Part shown: piece after piece, positions 35,815 through 44,525 of the stretch
Numbering within the stretch: position 1 is the stretch's first letter
Layout of the letters: each line of letters opens with the position of its first letter
Assembly (NCBI RefSeq): GCF_022899355.1
Contig: NZ_JALJCK010000005.1
Span: 124,001-188,000 of the forward strand
Origin: Shinella yambaruensis
GTDB taxonomy: Bacteria > Pseudomonadota > Alphaproteobacteria > Rhizobiales > Rhizobiaceae
Length of the DNA stretch: 64,000 nucleotides
Direction: 5' to 3'
Notes under the pieces: model-generated
Database searches by the model: none
What the model saw: the letters and a program-made list of their open reading frames with translations, nothing else
What the model was told of the DNA's origin: nothing
Position numbers and translations under genes: made by a program

Positions 35815-38727
35815 ATGAAGCCTTTATCCGTGCCGCAAACGCTGCATGCCAGCCGGTTGCTCGCCCTCATTCTCCTCGCCACGATGCTCTTCGCCGGCAT
35901 GATGACGGGGCGTGCCTTCGCCGTCGAACCCGTCAAGATCTCCCGTGACGACACCGCCCTCGACCTCACCGCCACTACGGAGATCTATACGGGCCGGGGC
36001 GAGGCCTTCCAGGTCTCCACCGCGCCCGGCACGGACGGCATCGTGCGCCGCATCGAGGTGCGCGCCACCTCGCAGGACCACCAGGGCGACTGGGCCGTCT
36101 TCGCGCTCGCCAACGTTTCGGAAGAGCAGATCGACCGCCTGATCGTCGCCCCGCATTTCCGCCTCGTGCAATCGAAGCTCTTCTGGCCGGACCTCGGGGC
36201 AAAACGCATCCTCTCGATCACCCCGAGCGAAGGCTTTGCGCTCGACCGGCAGCCGAGCGACGAGGCGGACGTCTTCCGCATCACGCTCAACCCCGGCACG
36301 GTCGTCACCTTCGTCGCGGAACTGGCGACGCCCGACCTGCCGCAGATCTATCTCTGGGCGCCGGATTCCTACAAGGACACGGTCAACGCCTTCACGCTCT
36401 ATCGTGGCATCGTGCTCGGCATCGCGGGCCTGCTCGCCGTCTTCCTCACCATCCTCTTCGTGGTGAAGGGCACCTCCATGCTGCCGGCGACGGCAGCGCT
36501 CGCCTGGGCGGTGCTCGGCTATATCTGCGTCGACTTCGGCTTCCTGTCGAAGCTCATCAGCATCACGGCGGGGGACGAGCGCATCTGGCGCGCCGGCACG
36601 GAGGTGTTCCTCGCCGCCGGCCTCGTCGTCTTCCTCTTCACCTATCTCAACCTCAACCGCTGGCATGCGCATCTCTCCTATGCGACGCTCGCCTGGATCC
36701 TCGGCCTCGGCCTGCTCTTCGGCGTCGCGATCTACGATCCGCCGATCGCCGCCGGCATCGCCCGCCTCTCCTTCGCCCTGACCGGCACGGTCGGCATCGT
36801 GCTCATCGCCTATCTCGGCTTCAACCGCTACGACCGTGCCATCCTTCTGGTGCCCGCCTGGGCGCTGATCCTCGTCTGGCTGTTCGGCGCGTGGCTGACG
36901 GTGACGGGCCAGCTCAACAACGACATCATCCAGCCGGCGCTCGGCGGCGGCCTCGTGCTGATCGTGCTCCTCATCGGCTTCACGGTGATGCAGCACGCCT
37001 TTGCCGGCGGCGCCTATAGCCAGGGCCTGTTCTCCGATCTCGAGCGCCAGTCGCTCGCGCTGACCGGCTCCGGCGATACCGTCTGGGACTGGGACGTGGC
37101 CCGCGACCGCGTCGTCACCATTCCCGATATCTCCATCCAGCTCGGCCTTGCGCCCGGCGTCATGCACGGGCCGGCGCGCAACTGGCTGCCGCGCCTCCAC
37201 CCGGACGACCGCGACCGTTTCCGCGCGACGCTGGATGTCTTGCTGGAACACCGCAAGGGCCGGCTCAACCATCAGTTCCGCGTGCGCGCCGAGGACGGCC
37301 ACTACCATTGGCTCTCGATTCGCGCCCGACCGGTGCTCGGCGCCAATGGCGAGATCATCCGCTGCGTCGGCACGATCATCGACATCACCGAGCAGAGGAA
37401 TTCCGTCGACCGGCTGCTGCAGGACGCCCTGCACGACAACCTGACGGGCCTGCCGAACCGCCAGGTCTTCCTCGACCGTCTCCAGTCGATCCTCGCGCTG
37501 ACGGCAAGTTCCGACAATGTGCGCCCGACGGTGCTCACCATCGACATCGACCGCTACAAGCAGGTCAACGATGCGCTCGGCATTGCCGCCGGCGACAACA
37601 TCCTCATCGCGCTGACCCGGCGCCTGCGCCGCCTGCTGAAGCCGCAGGACACGCTGGCGCGGCTGGCCGGCGACCAGTTCGGCCTGATCCTGATGTCCGA
37701 GCGCGATCCGGCCAAGGTAGCGGATTTCGCCGACGCCGTCAGCAAGGCGATCATGGTGCCGATCAATTTCGGCGGCCGCGAGATCATCCTGACGGCCTCG
37801 ATCGGCCTCGTCTCCTGGGTCGACCAGCAGGAGGACGCGCCGGGCCTGCTCAACGATGCGGAACTGGCCATGTACCGGGCCAAGAAGGGCGGCGGCAACC
37901 GCGTAGAGCCCTTCCGCCCCGCCTTCCGCACCTTCGGCGCGGACCGCCTGCAGATCGAGACGGACCTGCGCCGCGCCATCGAGCGCAAGGAGCTCTCGCT
38001 CGTCTACCAGCCGATCGTGCGCCTTTCCGATGCCGAGATTGCCGGCTTCGAGGCGCTGATGCGCTGGGATCACCCCAAGCGCGGCAACATCTCGCCGACG
38101 GAATTCATCCCGATCGCGGAAAGCTCCGACCTCATCAACCAGCTCGGCCTCTTCGCCCTCGACAAGGCGGCGAGCGACCTGATGGACTGGCAGCTCCAGA
38201 CCGGCGACCTGCCCGTCTTCGTCTCGGTGAACCTGTCCAGCGCCCAGCTGCTCAACAACGAGCTCTACAACGATGTGCGCGCCGCGCTCGCCAAGACGCA
38301 TTGCGAGCCGCAGAAGCTGAAACTGGAGCTCACCGAATCCGTCGTGATGGAGAACCCCGAACAGGCCCGCCTGATCCTCACCAAGCTGAAGGATGTCGGC
38401 CTTGGCCTGGCGCTCGACGATTTCGGCACGGGCCATTCCTCGCTCTCCTACCTCACCCGCTTTCCCTTCGACACGATCAAGATCGACAAGGCGCTGGTGC
38501 GCGACGGCTCCGACAAGCGCACCGTGCTCCTGCGCTCGGTCATCTCCATGGCACGGGAGCTCGAAATGCAGGTGGTCGCCGAAGGGATCGAGTCGGAGGA
38601 GGAAGCGATCGAGCTCGGCAATATGGGCTGCGAGTTCGGCCAGAGCTATCTCTTCGGCCCGCCGATCGGCTACGATTCCGTGCTGCGGCTGCTGAAGGAA
38701 CGCTTTCCGCTGATGAAGCGGGCCTAG
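35815..38727 (+). CDS. Membrane PAS-GGDEF-EAL protein, GGDEF degenerate
   Basis: 970-residue c-di-GMP signalling protein. A signal/TM segment (residues 12-36) precedes a periplasmic sensor of about 150 residues, and then six or seven membrane helices span about 195-400 (7TM-like). A PAS/PAC domain follows (about 410-535, HYHWLSIRARPVLG). The GGDEF domain (540-715) has AGDQF at 618-622 instead of GGDEF, so cyclase activity is doubtful. The EAL domain (725-965) keeps EAL at 746-748, ELTES and DDFGTGHSSLSYL, as expected for an active phosphodiesterase. The start is ATG 35815 with AAGGA somewhat distant upstream. It stands after the GNAT gene. Confidence 0.93.
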   Translation: MKPLSVPQTLHASRLLALILLATMLFAGMMTGRAFAVEPVKISRDDTALDLTATTEIYTGRGEAFQVSTAPGTDGIVRRIEVRATSQDHQGDWAVFALANVSEEQIDRLIVAPHFRLVQSKLFWPDLGAKRILSITPSEGFALDRQPSDEADVFRITLNPGTVVTFVAELATPDLPQIYLWAPDSYKDTVNAFTLYRGIVLGIAGLLAVFLTILFVVKGTSMLPATAALAWAVLGYICVDFGFLSKLISITAGDERIWRAGTEVFLAAGLVVFLFTYLNLNRWHAHLSYATLAWILGLGLLFGVAIYDPPIAAGIARLSFALTGTVGIVLIAYLGFNRYDRAILLVPAWALILVWLFGAWLTVTGQLNNDIIQPALGGGLVLIVLLIGFTVMQHAFAGGAYSQGLFSDLERQSLALTGSGDTVWDWDVARDRVVTIPDISIQLGLAPGVMHGPARNWLPRLHPDDRDRFRATLDVLLEHRKGRLNHQFRVRAEDGHYHWLSIRARPVLGANGEIIRCVGTIIDITEQRNSVDRLLQDALHDNLTGLPNRQVFLDRLQSILALTASSDNVRPTVLTIDIDRYKQVNDALGIAAGDNILIALTRRLRRLLKPQDTLARLAGDQFGLILMSERDPAKVADFADAVSKAIMVPINFGGREIILTASIGLVSWVDQQEDAPGLLNDAELAMYRAKKGGGNRVEPFRPAFRTFGADRLQIETDLRRAIERKELSLVYQPIVRLSDAEIAGFEALMRWDHPKRGNISPTEFIPIAESSDLINQLGLFALDKAASDLMDWQLQTGDLPVFVSVNLSSAQLLNNELYNDVRAALAKTHCEPQKLKLELTESVVMENPEQARLILTKLKDVGLGLALDDFGTGHSSLSYLTRFPFDTIKIDKALVRDGSDKRTVLLRSVISMARELEMQVVAEGIESEEEAIELGNMGCEFGQSYLFGPPIGYDSVLRLLKERFPLMKRA

Positions 38728-38731
38728 GGTC

Positions 38732-39040
38732 TTACGCCGCGCGAAGAACGCGAAGCACGGCCTCGGGCTCCTGCTCCATGACGCGTAGCAGCGTGCGGGC
38801 GGCGCCGCTCGGCTGCCGCTGCCCCTGCTCCCATTTCCTGTAACCGGAAACGCTCGTGCCGAGGAAACGCGCCATCTGTTCCTGAGTCAGGTTGAGATGG
38901 GTACGAATCGCTTTCGGATCGATGCGGTCCGCATCGACGACATGGACATGCGTGTCTTTGATAGGCGCACCTGACGCATGGGCGAGTGCCTCGGCCATCG
39001 CCTCGGCCAGTTCGCTGCCAAATGCAGTTTTCTTCGCCAT
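38732..39040 (-). CDS. XRE-family HTH antitoxin (HigA-like)
   Basis: 102-residue DNA-binding antitoxin. The helix-turn-helix IRTHLNLTQEQMARFLGTSVSGYRKWEQGQRQPSGAA is at residues 46-82, given here as its core elements; W70-E-x-G-x-R-x-P is the usual XRE end. ATG 39040 has AGAGGAG at 9 bases. The toxin gene ends one base upstream of this start, so toxin comes first and antitoxin second, the HigBA order. The antitoxin N terminus probably contacts the toxin. It likely binds the 19-bp palindrome upstream of the toxin gene. Confidence 0.9.
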   Translation of the reverse strand: MAKKTAFGSELAEAMAEALAHASGAPIKDTHVHVVDADRIDPKAIRTHLNLTQEQMARFLGTSVSGYRKWEQGQRQPSGAARTLLRVMEQEPEAVLRVLRAA

Positions 39041-39041
39041 C

Positions 39042-39377
39042 TCACTTGCTCCTCTGATGCTGCTTGATCGCCTTGGCGATGGCCGCAACGGTCTTCTTTT
39101 CGACGGGCGAAAGATCGGTGCGGACATTCTTGGCGTAGACAAGCAGCGCGTAGATTGGCGCCTCTTCACTGTACCAGTAGTAGATCACCCGCGCTCCACC
39201 GCGCTTGCCCTTGCCGCCCGCCGCAAAGCGCAGCTTACGCACGCCGCCCGTGCCCGGGATTTCATCACCGAGCAGAGGATAGGCGGCAAGATAATCGATG
39301 AGCGCTGCGCGTTCCTCGGGCGAAAAGATCGCTTCCGCCTGCCGGATGAACGTAGGAAGCTCAACGACCGTCTGCAT
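39042..39377 (-). CDS. RelE/HigB-type toxin
   Basis: 111-residue RelE/ParE-superfamily protein: MQTVVELPTFIRQAEAIFSPEERAALIDYLAAYP, GTGGVRKLRFAAGGKGKRGGARVIYYWY and YALLVYAKNVRTDLSPVEKKTV are in the order of the DUF1044/HigB-like group, with the basic RGGARVIYYW strand typical of ribosome-dependent mRNA interferases. It is encoded immediately before the XRE antitoxin. Start ATG 39377 lies eight bases from the palindromic promoter/operator. Toxicity is inferred from the family. Confidence 0.9.
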   Translation of the reverse strand: MQTVVELPTFIRQAEAIFSPEERAALIDYLAAYPLLGDEIPGTGGVRKLRFAAGGKGKRGGARVIYYWYSEEAPIYALLVYAKNVRTDLSPVEKKTVAAIAKAIKQHQRSK

Positions 39378-39384
39378 GCCTCAA

Positions 39385-39403
39385 TATAACCCATTGGGCT
39401 ATA
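39385..39403. promoter_or_regulatory. 19-bp palindromic operator of the HigBA-like pair
   Basis: TATAACCCATTGGGCTATA is symmetric except for one pair around the central base. It begins eight bases upstream of the toxin ATG on the minus strand and its TATA ends overlap possible -10 sequences. The position fits autorepression by the XRE antitoxin. Confidence 0.6.
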
Positions 39404-39412
39404 CTGGCAAGC

Positions 39413-40474
39413 CTATCCCGCTGACCGGCGCACCAGTCCGTTGATGAAATCCAGCTTCTCCACGACCGGCGGCGGCAGGACGAAGGGGTAGCTGTCGGGC
39501 TGGCCCATCGAGCGCTGGATGGCGTTCATCGCCACGCTGAGCGGGATCCAAGCCTCGACGAGGCGGCCGGCATCGGGGGCGCGGTAGGGGTCGAAGGTGA
39601 CCTCGGCCTCCAGCTCCTCGTGGCCCTTCGGATCGGTATTGAGGCCGAAGGCGCGGGCGGTTTCCAGCGTGTCGACGATGTGGAAGAAGTGCGCCCAGCA
39701 CTCGGCGAAATCCTCGGCCGGATGGCAGCTGGCATAGGTGCTGATGAAGTGCTGCTGCCAGTCGGCGGGCGGGCCTTGCTCGTAATTGTGCTGGAGGGCG
39801 GCGGCATAGTCCGCGCGCTCGTCGCCGAAGAGGCGGCGGGCCTCCTCCAGCGTCGCCTCGTCGCGGATGAGCTGGGTCCAGTAGAAATGGCCGATCTCGT
39901 GGCGGAAATGGCCGAGCAGCGTGCGGTAGGGTTCGTCCATCGAGACACGCACGCCCTCGCGCACCTCGTCGTCCGCCTCGGCGGCGCGCAGGCTGACGAG
40001 GCCGTCCTCGTGGCCGGTCATGGCGGCCTGGACGACATTGCCGTCCGCATCCAGTTCGTCGGCCAGGAAATCGAAGACGAGGCCGCCGGCCGGGTCCTCC
40101 TCGCGGGTCGGGCGCGGCAGCTTCCAGCGCAGGATCGAATAGAAGAGATGGCGCTGGGCCGCGCCGATGCGCCGCCAGCGCTCCAGCCCCTTCGGATCCG
40201 TGGTGGGCACGATGCGATTGTGCCGGCAGGCCTCGCAGAAGGCGTGCGGGCTGTCGGCCGGCAGCAGCCAGTTGCAGACGTCGTGCGCGGCATTGTCGCA
40301 GAAACGATAGACGCCCTCGCGCGGGGCGATCCTCCACAGCCCCTCGCCTTCCGGCACCAGGGCATGCAACGTCATGTCTTCGGCAAGAAAACCGAGTGTG
40401 GAGCCGCAACGCACACAGACGCGATTGTCGAAATGGGTGGTCTGGCCGCATGTGCCGCAGGTGAAGAGTTTCAT
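39413..40474 (-). CDS. Zinc-ribbon putative metallopeptidase (COG4307-like)
   Basis: 353-residue protein. An N-terminal zinc ribbon (FTCGTCGQTTHFDNRVCVRCG, four cysteines) is followed by a second Cys-rich part (FCDNAAHDVCNW and FCEACRHNRIVP), and then the zincin-like core HFRHEIGHFYW (H-E-x-x-H) near residue 202. DFAECWAHFFHIVDT may supply the third ligand. The layout is that of the putative zinc-binding metallopeptidase family found in many proteobacteria. ATG 40474 opens the zinc ribbon; GGGGGG lies upstream. Substrate unknown. The gene ends ten bases from the HigBA-like operator. Confidence 0.88.
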   Translation of the reverse strand: MKLFTCGTCGQTTHFDNRVCVRCGSTLGFLAEDMTLHALVPEGEGLWRIAPREGVYRFCDNAAHDVCNWLLPADSPHAFCEACRHNRIVPTTDPKGLERWRRIGAAQRHLFYSILRWKLPRPTREEDPAGGLVFDFLADELDADGNVVQAAMTGHEDGLVSLRAAEADDEVREGVRVSMDEPYRTLLGHFRHEIGHFYWTQLIRDEATLEEARRLFGDERADYAAALQHNYEQGPPADWQQHFISTYASCHPAEDFAECWAHFFHIVDTLETARAFGLNTDPKGHEELEAEVTFDPYRAPDAGRLVEAWIPLSVAMNAIQRSMGQPDSYPFVLPPPVVEKLDFINGLVRRSAG

Positions 40475-40590
40475 GATGCCCCCCGATCGGCGATGGTGCT
40501 TTCGATAAAATACCCGCATCGGCATTGGCGATACGGGTATCTCGACTTCGCAATGGCGGGATGACACGGCGTGCCGCCCCGCATCATCGA

Positions 40591-40785
40591 TCAGAGGCGA
40601 TCGACGGCGCCCTTGACGGCATCCTTGGCCTTGCCGACCGCCTTCTGGGTCTTGCCCTTGGCTTCCTGGGCGGCGCCCTCGGCGCGCAGCTTCGGGCTGT
40701 CGGCCGCCTTGCCCGCTGCCTGCTTGGCCTTGCCGGCCAGTTCGTTCGCCGTGCCCTTGATCTTGTCGCTCGTGCTACCCACCAT
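40591..40785 (-). CDS. CsbD-like stress protein (64 aa)
   Basis: 64-residue, lysine/alanine/glycine-rich protein beginning [20 protein letters not shown] and repeating K-G-K-x-x-x-x-x-G-K-A patterns, the CsbD family signature. Members are intrinsically disordered general-stress proteins; their mode of action is unknown. AAGGAG at seven to eight bases before ATG 40785 fixes the start; upstream extension reads through the promoter. It is a single gene between the metallopeptidase and YqgE genes. Confidence 0.9.
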   Translation of the reverse strand: MVGSTSDKIKGTANELAGKAKQAAGKAADSPKLRAEGAAQEAKGKTQKAVGKAKDAVKGAVDRL

Positions 40786-40882
40786 CGTACTCCTTGTTAG
40801 AGGCGCAGTTGTTGACTGCGGCAGATAAACGGCGTGCGCTGCAACAAGTTCCGGCGGCATCGGGGAAAATTTGCCGCGCCGC

Positions 40883-41488
40883 TCAGGCGTGGCCGGCCTC
40901 GGCGGAGAGCATGGCGGGCGTGATGCCCATCAGGCCGAGCGCACGCTCGTACTTGCTGTCGAGGTCGGTGTCGAAGATCAGCTCCTCCTGCGCGGGGCAG
41001 GACAGCCAGCCGTTGGCGCCGATCTCGTTCTCGATCTGCCCCGCTCCCCAGCCGGCATAGCCGAGCATCATCAGGCCCTTCTCCGGCCCGCGGCCGCGGG
41101 AAATGGCGCGCACGATGTCGAGCGTCGCCGTGAGGCAGATATCGTCGCTGACGGGAATGGAGGATTCGGACATGTAGTCGTCCGAATGCAGGACGAAACC
41201 GCGCCCGCTCTCCACCGGCCCGCCGCAGCGGATGGGGAAATCCAGCGTCGCGCCCGGCAGGCGGATCACCTCGTCCTCGCCGACGAGATCGAGATGCAGC
41301 AGCACGTCGGAGAAGCTCAGCTGCTGCGGGCGGTTGATGACGAAGCCCATGGCCCCGTCTTCCGAATGGGCGCAGATATAGACGACGGTCCGGGCAAAAT
41401 TGGCATCGGCCATGCCCGGCATGGCGATCAGGAACTGACCGTCAAGGAAGCCGCGTTCTCGCCTGTTTTTCAGAACCGACATAGCCAT
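40883..41488 (-). CDS. YqgE/AlgH family protein (DUF179)
   Basis: 201-residue cytoplasmic protein with the full DUF179 pattern: [55 protein letters not shown], and [22 protein letters not shown], here named as separate conserved blocks. The family is widespread in proteobacteria and linked historically to alginate control (AlgH), but its biochemical role is unsettled. Start ATG 41488 gives [13 protein letters not shown]; an inner M at codon 3 is possible. It is divergent from the DsbD-N-like gene. Confidence 0.92.
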   Translation of the reverse strand: MAMSVLKNRRERGFLDGQFLIAMPGMADANFARTVVYICAHSEDGAMGFVINRPQQLSFSDVLLHLDLVGEDEVIRLPGATLDFPIRCGGPVESGRGFVLHSDDYMSESSIPVSDDICLTATLDIVRAISRGRGPEKGLMMLGYAGWGAGQIENEIGANGWLSCPAQEELIFDTDLDSKYERALGLMGITPAMLSAEAGHA

Positions 41489-41658
41489 AGTGCAAGTAGC
41501 CTATCAATTCGCCGCCAAATGAAAAGCGTTCTTTTCGCCGGCGCGACGTGCCAGCCTATAGAAAGGTATGGTGTGCCGCCGGACGATCAAGCTTTTATGA
41601 TCGGCCCGTGCGTTTTTGTTGCTGGAAAGCACACGGCCCCGGCGCTAGATGTTGACGC

Positions 41659-42447
41659 ATGAAACGCCTGCAAACCGCTGCAATCGCGCTGCTTTTCCTT
41701 CCCGCCGCCGCCACGGCGGCAACCTCCTCCTGGGTGGAGACGCCGGGCGGCGACGTGCGCCTCGTGGTGCTTCCGGCGGGCGCCGACGGCGCGGCGCGCG
41801 CCATGCTGGACATCCGCCTGCACGAGGGCTGGAAGACCTATTGGCGCGATCCCGGCGGCAGCGGCATTCCGCCGTCGATCACCGTCTCCGGTGCGACGCT
41901 GACCTCGATCGGCTTTCCGGCGCCGCGCCGGCTTGGCGATGATACCAACCACTATATCGGCTACGACGCGCCGGTGCGCCTGCCGATGAAACTCGGCGGG
42001 GCGGTGGGCGGCACGGTGACTGCCACCGTCTTCCTCGGCGTGTGCAAGGATATCTGTATTCCCGTGCAGGCGGACCTGACGGTGGAGACGGGCGGCGAAG
42101 GCTTCACCAACCCGCTGGAGGAGACCGCGGTCGCCGCGGCCGAGGCGACGCTTCCCGGCACGGCGGGCGATGGCTTCCGCCCGCTCGGCGGCCAGTGGTC
42201 GGCGGATGGCAAGACGATCTCCGTGCGCTTCGAGGCACCGGCGGACGGAGACCACGCGGACGTCTTCCTCTCCGGCGCCCCGTTCGAATTCGGCGCGGCC
42301 GGCCCCGTGCGGCGGGAGGGCGACGCCTTCGTCTCCGACGTGCCGGTGCTGCACCGGCCGAAGGTGTTCGACCTTGCGAAGAACCCCATCCGGCTGACCC
42401 TCCGGGCCGGCGAGAAGACGATGGAAGGCCCGCTCGCGGTGAAGTGA
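41659..42447 (+). CDS. DsbD N-terminal-domain-like periplasmic protein
   Basis: 262-residue exported protein: MKRLQTAAIALLFLPAAATA is a signal peptide. The mature part has LHEGWKTYWRDPGGSGIPPS, and VFLGVCKDICIPVQADL with a C-x-x-x-C pair, resembling the DsbD N-terminal (thiol:disulfide interchange) domain, but without the DsbD membrane domain. It may transfer electrons to, or bind, periplasmic thiol partners. The rest is beta-rich. It stands between YqgE (divergent) and peroxiredoxin; the latter is 114 bases downstream, separated by a short hairpin element. Confidence 0.82.
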   Translation: MKRLQTAAIALLFLPAAATAATSSWVETPGGDVRLVVLPAGADGAARAMLDIRLHEGWKTYWRDPGGSGIPPSITVSGATLTSIGFPAPRRLGDDTNHYIGYDAPVRLPMKLGGAVGGTVTATVFLGVCKDICIPVQADLTVETGGEGFTNPLEETAVAAAEATLPGTAGDGFRPLGGQWSADGKTISVRFEAPADGDHADVFLSGAPFEFGAAGPVRREGDAFVSDVPVLHRPKVFDLAKNPIRLTLRAGEKTMEGPLAVK

Positions 42448-42448
42448 G

Positions 42449-42500
42449 CCGCCTGCCTCTTCAGGCGGAAAACCGCTTCGCACTTTGGCCGGCGCTGCTT
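42449..42500. repeat. E-type element and hairpin after the DsbD-N-like gene
   Basis: CCGCCTG (42449-42455) and CAGGCGG (42462-42468) form a hairpin starting one base after the stop codon, continuing into AAAACCGCTTCGCACTTTGG, the core of the dispersed rhizobial element. Confidence 0.65.
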
Positions 42501-42561
42501 ATAGTGCCGCCGGCGGGCCCTTCCGGCCCCGCGCCATCCCATACCAGACAGGAGAGACGCC

Positions 42562-43047
42562 GTGACCATTTCCGTTGGAGACAAGCTGCCCGACCTCACG
42601 CTCAAGGAACGCACGCCGGACGGTCCCGCCGATATCTCGACCGCGGACCTTTTCGCGGGCAAGCGCGTCGTGCTCTTCGCCGTGCCGGGCGCCTTCACGC
42701 CGACCTGCTCGCTGAACCATCTTCCGGGCTATCTCGAGAACCGCGACGCAATCCTCGCCAAGGGCGTGGACGACATCGCCGTCGTCGCGGTCAACGACCA
42801 CCATGTGATGGGCGCCTGGGCGACCTCCACGGGCGGCGCCGGCAAGCTGCGCTTCCTCGCCGACTGGGACGCCGCCTTCACCAAGGCGCTCGGCCTGGAT
42901 ATCGACCTTTCCGCCGGCACGCTCGGCGTGCGCTCCAAGCGCTATTCCATGCTCGTCGAGGACGGCGTGGTGAAGGCGCTGAACATCGAGGAAAGCCCCG
43001 GCCAGGCGACGGTCTCGGGCGCCGCCGCGATGATCGAGCAGCTTTGA
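42562..43047 (+). CDS. Peroxiredoxin (type 5 / hybrid-like)
   Basis: 161-residue thiol peroxidase reducing peroxides. VVLFAVPGAFTPTCSLNHLPGY contains the peroxidatic cysteine C49 in the P-T-C-S form of type 5 peroxiredoxins (T-P-x-C). The C terminus includes GVRSKRYSMLVEDGVVKALNIEE. No second conserved cysteine at the usual resolving position was noticed, so it may use a 1-Cys mechanism with glutathione or thioredoxin. AGGAGA lies upstream of the GTG/ATG region; the ORF begins with GTG (MTIS when initiated). It is followed by heptad arrays and converges with rnhA. Confidence 0.93.
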   Translation: MTISVGDKLPDLTLKERTPDGPADISTADLFAGKRVVLFAVPGAFTPTCSLNHLPGYLENRDAILAKGVDDIAVVAVNDHHVMGAWATSTGGAGKLRFLADWDAAFTKALGLDIDLSAGTLGVRSKRYSMLVEDGVVKALNIEESPGQATVSGAAAMIEQL

Positions 43048-43051
43048 GGAG

Positions 43052-43121
43052 GAATTAGGCAGTAGGCAGTAGAGAAGAAGATAGCCGGTTCCCCTAATTC
43101 CTACTGCCTAACTCCTAATGC
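43052..43121. repeat. Inverted pair of TAG-heptad arrays, copy 3
   Basis: Plus strand: GAATTAG, GCAGTAG, GCAGTAG (43052-43072), four bases after the peroxiredoxin TGA. Minus strand: GCATTAG, GAGTTAG, GCAGTAG, GAATTAG (43121-43094). The rnhA stop TAG (43110-43108) is the end of the second minus-strand heptad, so the last residues GIRS are repeat-encoded. Confidence 0.88.
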
Positions 43122-43554
43122 CTTTGAACGGCGCCATGCCCTGGCGCGCCAGTTCGTCGGCGCGTTCGTTCTCCGGGTGGCCGGCGTGGCCCTTGACCCA
43201 GTGCCATTCCACCTTGTGGCGCGCCCGCGCCTCGTCGAGCGCCTGCCAGAGGTCGCCGTTCTTCACCGGCTTCTTGTCGGCGGTCTTCCAGCCGTTCTTC
43301 TTCCAGCCGAAGATCCATTTCGAAATGCCGTCCATGACGTATTTCGAGTCCGTATAGAGATCGACCTCGCACGGGCTCTTCAGCGCGCCGAGCGCGGCGA
43401 CGGCGGCGGAAAGCTCCATGCGGTTGTTGGTGGTCAGTGCCTCGCCGCCGAGCATTTCCTTCTCGACCTCGCCGTAGCGCAGCACCGCGCCCCAGCCGCC
43501 GGGACCGGGATTGCCCGAGCAGGCGCCGTCCGTGAAGATATCGACATGCTTCAT
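43108..43554 (-). CDS. rnhA: Ribonuclease HI
   Basis: 148-residue enzyme degrading RNA in RNA:DNA hybrids. The catalytic carboxylates are D9 in [13 protein letters not shown]47 in [10 protein letters not shown]69 in LYTDSKYV, and D133 in NERADELA, with H123 in [19 protein letters not shown] is the basic handle. Length is standard. ATG 43554 overlaps the thrB stop by four bases (ATGA), so rnhA is translated with thrB; the ispH-thrB-rnhA order is normal for Rhizobiales. The 3' end runs into the heptad repeat, which gives the stop. Confidence 0.97.
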   Translation of the reverse strand: MKHVDIFTDGACSGNPGPGGWGAVLRYGEVEKEMLGGEALTTNNRMELSAAVAALGALKSPCEVDLYTDSKYVMDGISKWIFGWKKNGWKTADKKPVKNGDLWQALDEARARHKVEWHWVKGHAGHPENERADELARQGMAPFKGIRS

Positions 43555-44516
43555 CGCGACAGACCGTATTCCGCGGGGTTGCGGATCTGGCGGTGGAAGC
43601 GCAGCTTGCGCAGATATTCCAGCGGGTCCTTCTTGACGACCAGCGCGCCCGGCGGCGTCGTCAGCCAGTCGTAGAGCCGCGTCAGGAAGAAGCGCAGGGC
43701 CGAGCCGCGCGCGAGAAGCGGCAGGGCCACCGCCTCCTCCGGCGAAAGCGGGCGAACGCTCTCGTAGCCTTCCAGCAGCGCCATGCCCTTGGTCAGGTTG
43801 AACGCGCCGTCCTTCTCGAAGCACCAGGCATTGAGGCAGATGGAAACGTCGTAGGAGAGCAGGTCGTTGCAGGCGAAGTAGAAGTCGATGAGACCCGACA
43901 GCGTGTCGCCGATGAAGAAGACATTGTCCTGGAAGAGATCGGCATGGATGACGCCCGACGGCAGGTCCTTCGGCCAGTTCGCCTCAAGGAAGGCGAGTTC
44001 GCCGGCGATCTCGTCCTGCAGGCCCGCCTCCACCTCATCGGCGCGGTCCGCGGACTTTTCCCACAGCGGTCGCCAGCCGCCGACGGAGAGCGCATTCGCG
44101 CGGGTGAGCTCGAAGCCTTCGCCGGCCAGATGCATTTCGGCCAGCGCCCGGCCCACCTCGCGGCAATGTTTCGCCGCGGGCTTCCTCAGCCACATGCCTT
44201 CCAGGAAGGAGATCATCGCGGCGGGGCGGCCCGAGAGTTCGCCGAGCAGCGCGCCGTCACTGCGCGGCAGCGGCAACGGGCAGGACAGGCCACGTTCGGC
44301 GAGATGGTGCATCAGGCCCAGGAAGAACGGCAGGTCGTTCGGATCGACGCGCTTTTCGTAGAGCGTCAGGATGAAGGCGCCCTTGGTGGTGTGCAGCAGG
44401 AAGTTGGAATTCTCCACGCCCTCGGCGATGCCCTTGTAGGAGAGCAGCGTGCCCGCGTCATAGGCGGTGAGGAAACGGGACAGATCGTCTTCGGTGATAT
44501 CGGTGTAGACGGCCAA
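43551..44516 (-). CDS. thrB: Homoserine kinase, ThrB type II
   Basis: 321-residue kinase making O-phosphohomoserine for threonine synthase. It belongs to the aminoglycoside phosphotransferase-like ThrB type found in alphaproteobacteria, not the GHMP type. Visible elements are [38 protein letters not shown] (nucleotide-binding), [14 protein letters not shown] (catalytic H-x-D-x4-N) and [13 protein letters not shown] (metal-binding Asp). It lies ten bases after a small membrane-protein gene and overlaps rnhA. Its pathway partner thrC is at 30747 in this window. Confidence 0.96.
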   Translation of the reverse strand: MAVYTDITEDDLSRFLTAYDAGTLLSYKGIAEGVENSNFLLHTTKGAFILTLYEKRVDPNDLPFFLGLMHHLAERGLSCPLPLPRSDGALLGELSGRPAAMISFLEGMWLRKPAAKHCREVGRALAEMHLAGEGFELTRANALSVGGWRPLWEKSADRADEVEAGLQDEIAGELAFLEANWPKDLPSGVIHADLFQDNVFFIGDTLSGLIDFYFACNDLLSYDVSICLNAWCFEKDGAFNLTKGMALLEGYESVRPLSPEEAVALPLLARGSALRFFLTRLYDWLTTPPGALVVKKDPLEYLRKLRFHRQIRNPAEYGLSR

Positions 44517-44525
44517 GTGAACTAC

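Noticed and set aside
35824..38436. An 870-codon open frame opposite the EAL gene
   Set aside because: Shadow of the PAS-GGDEF-EAL gene; no recognisable domain.
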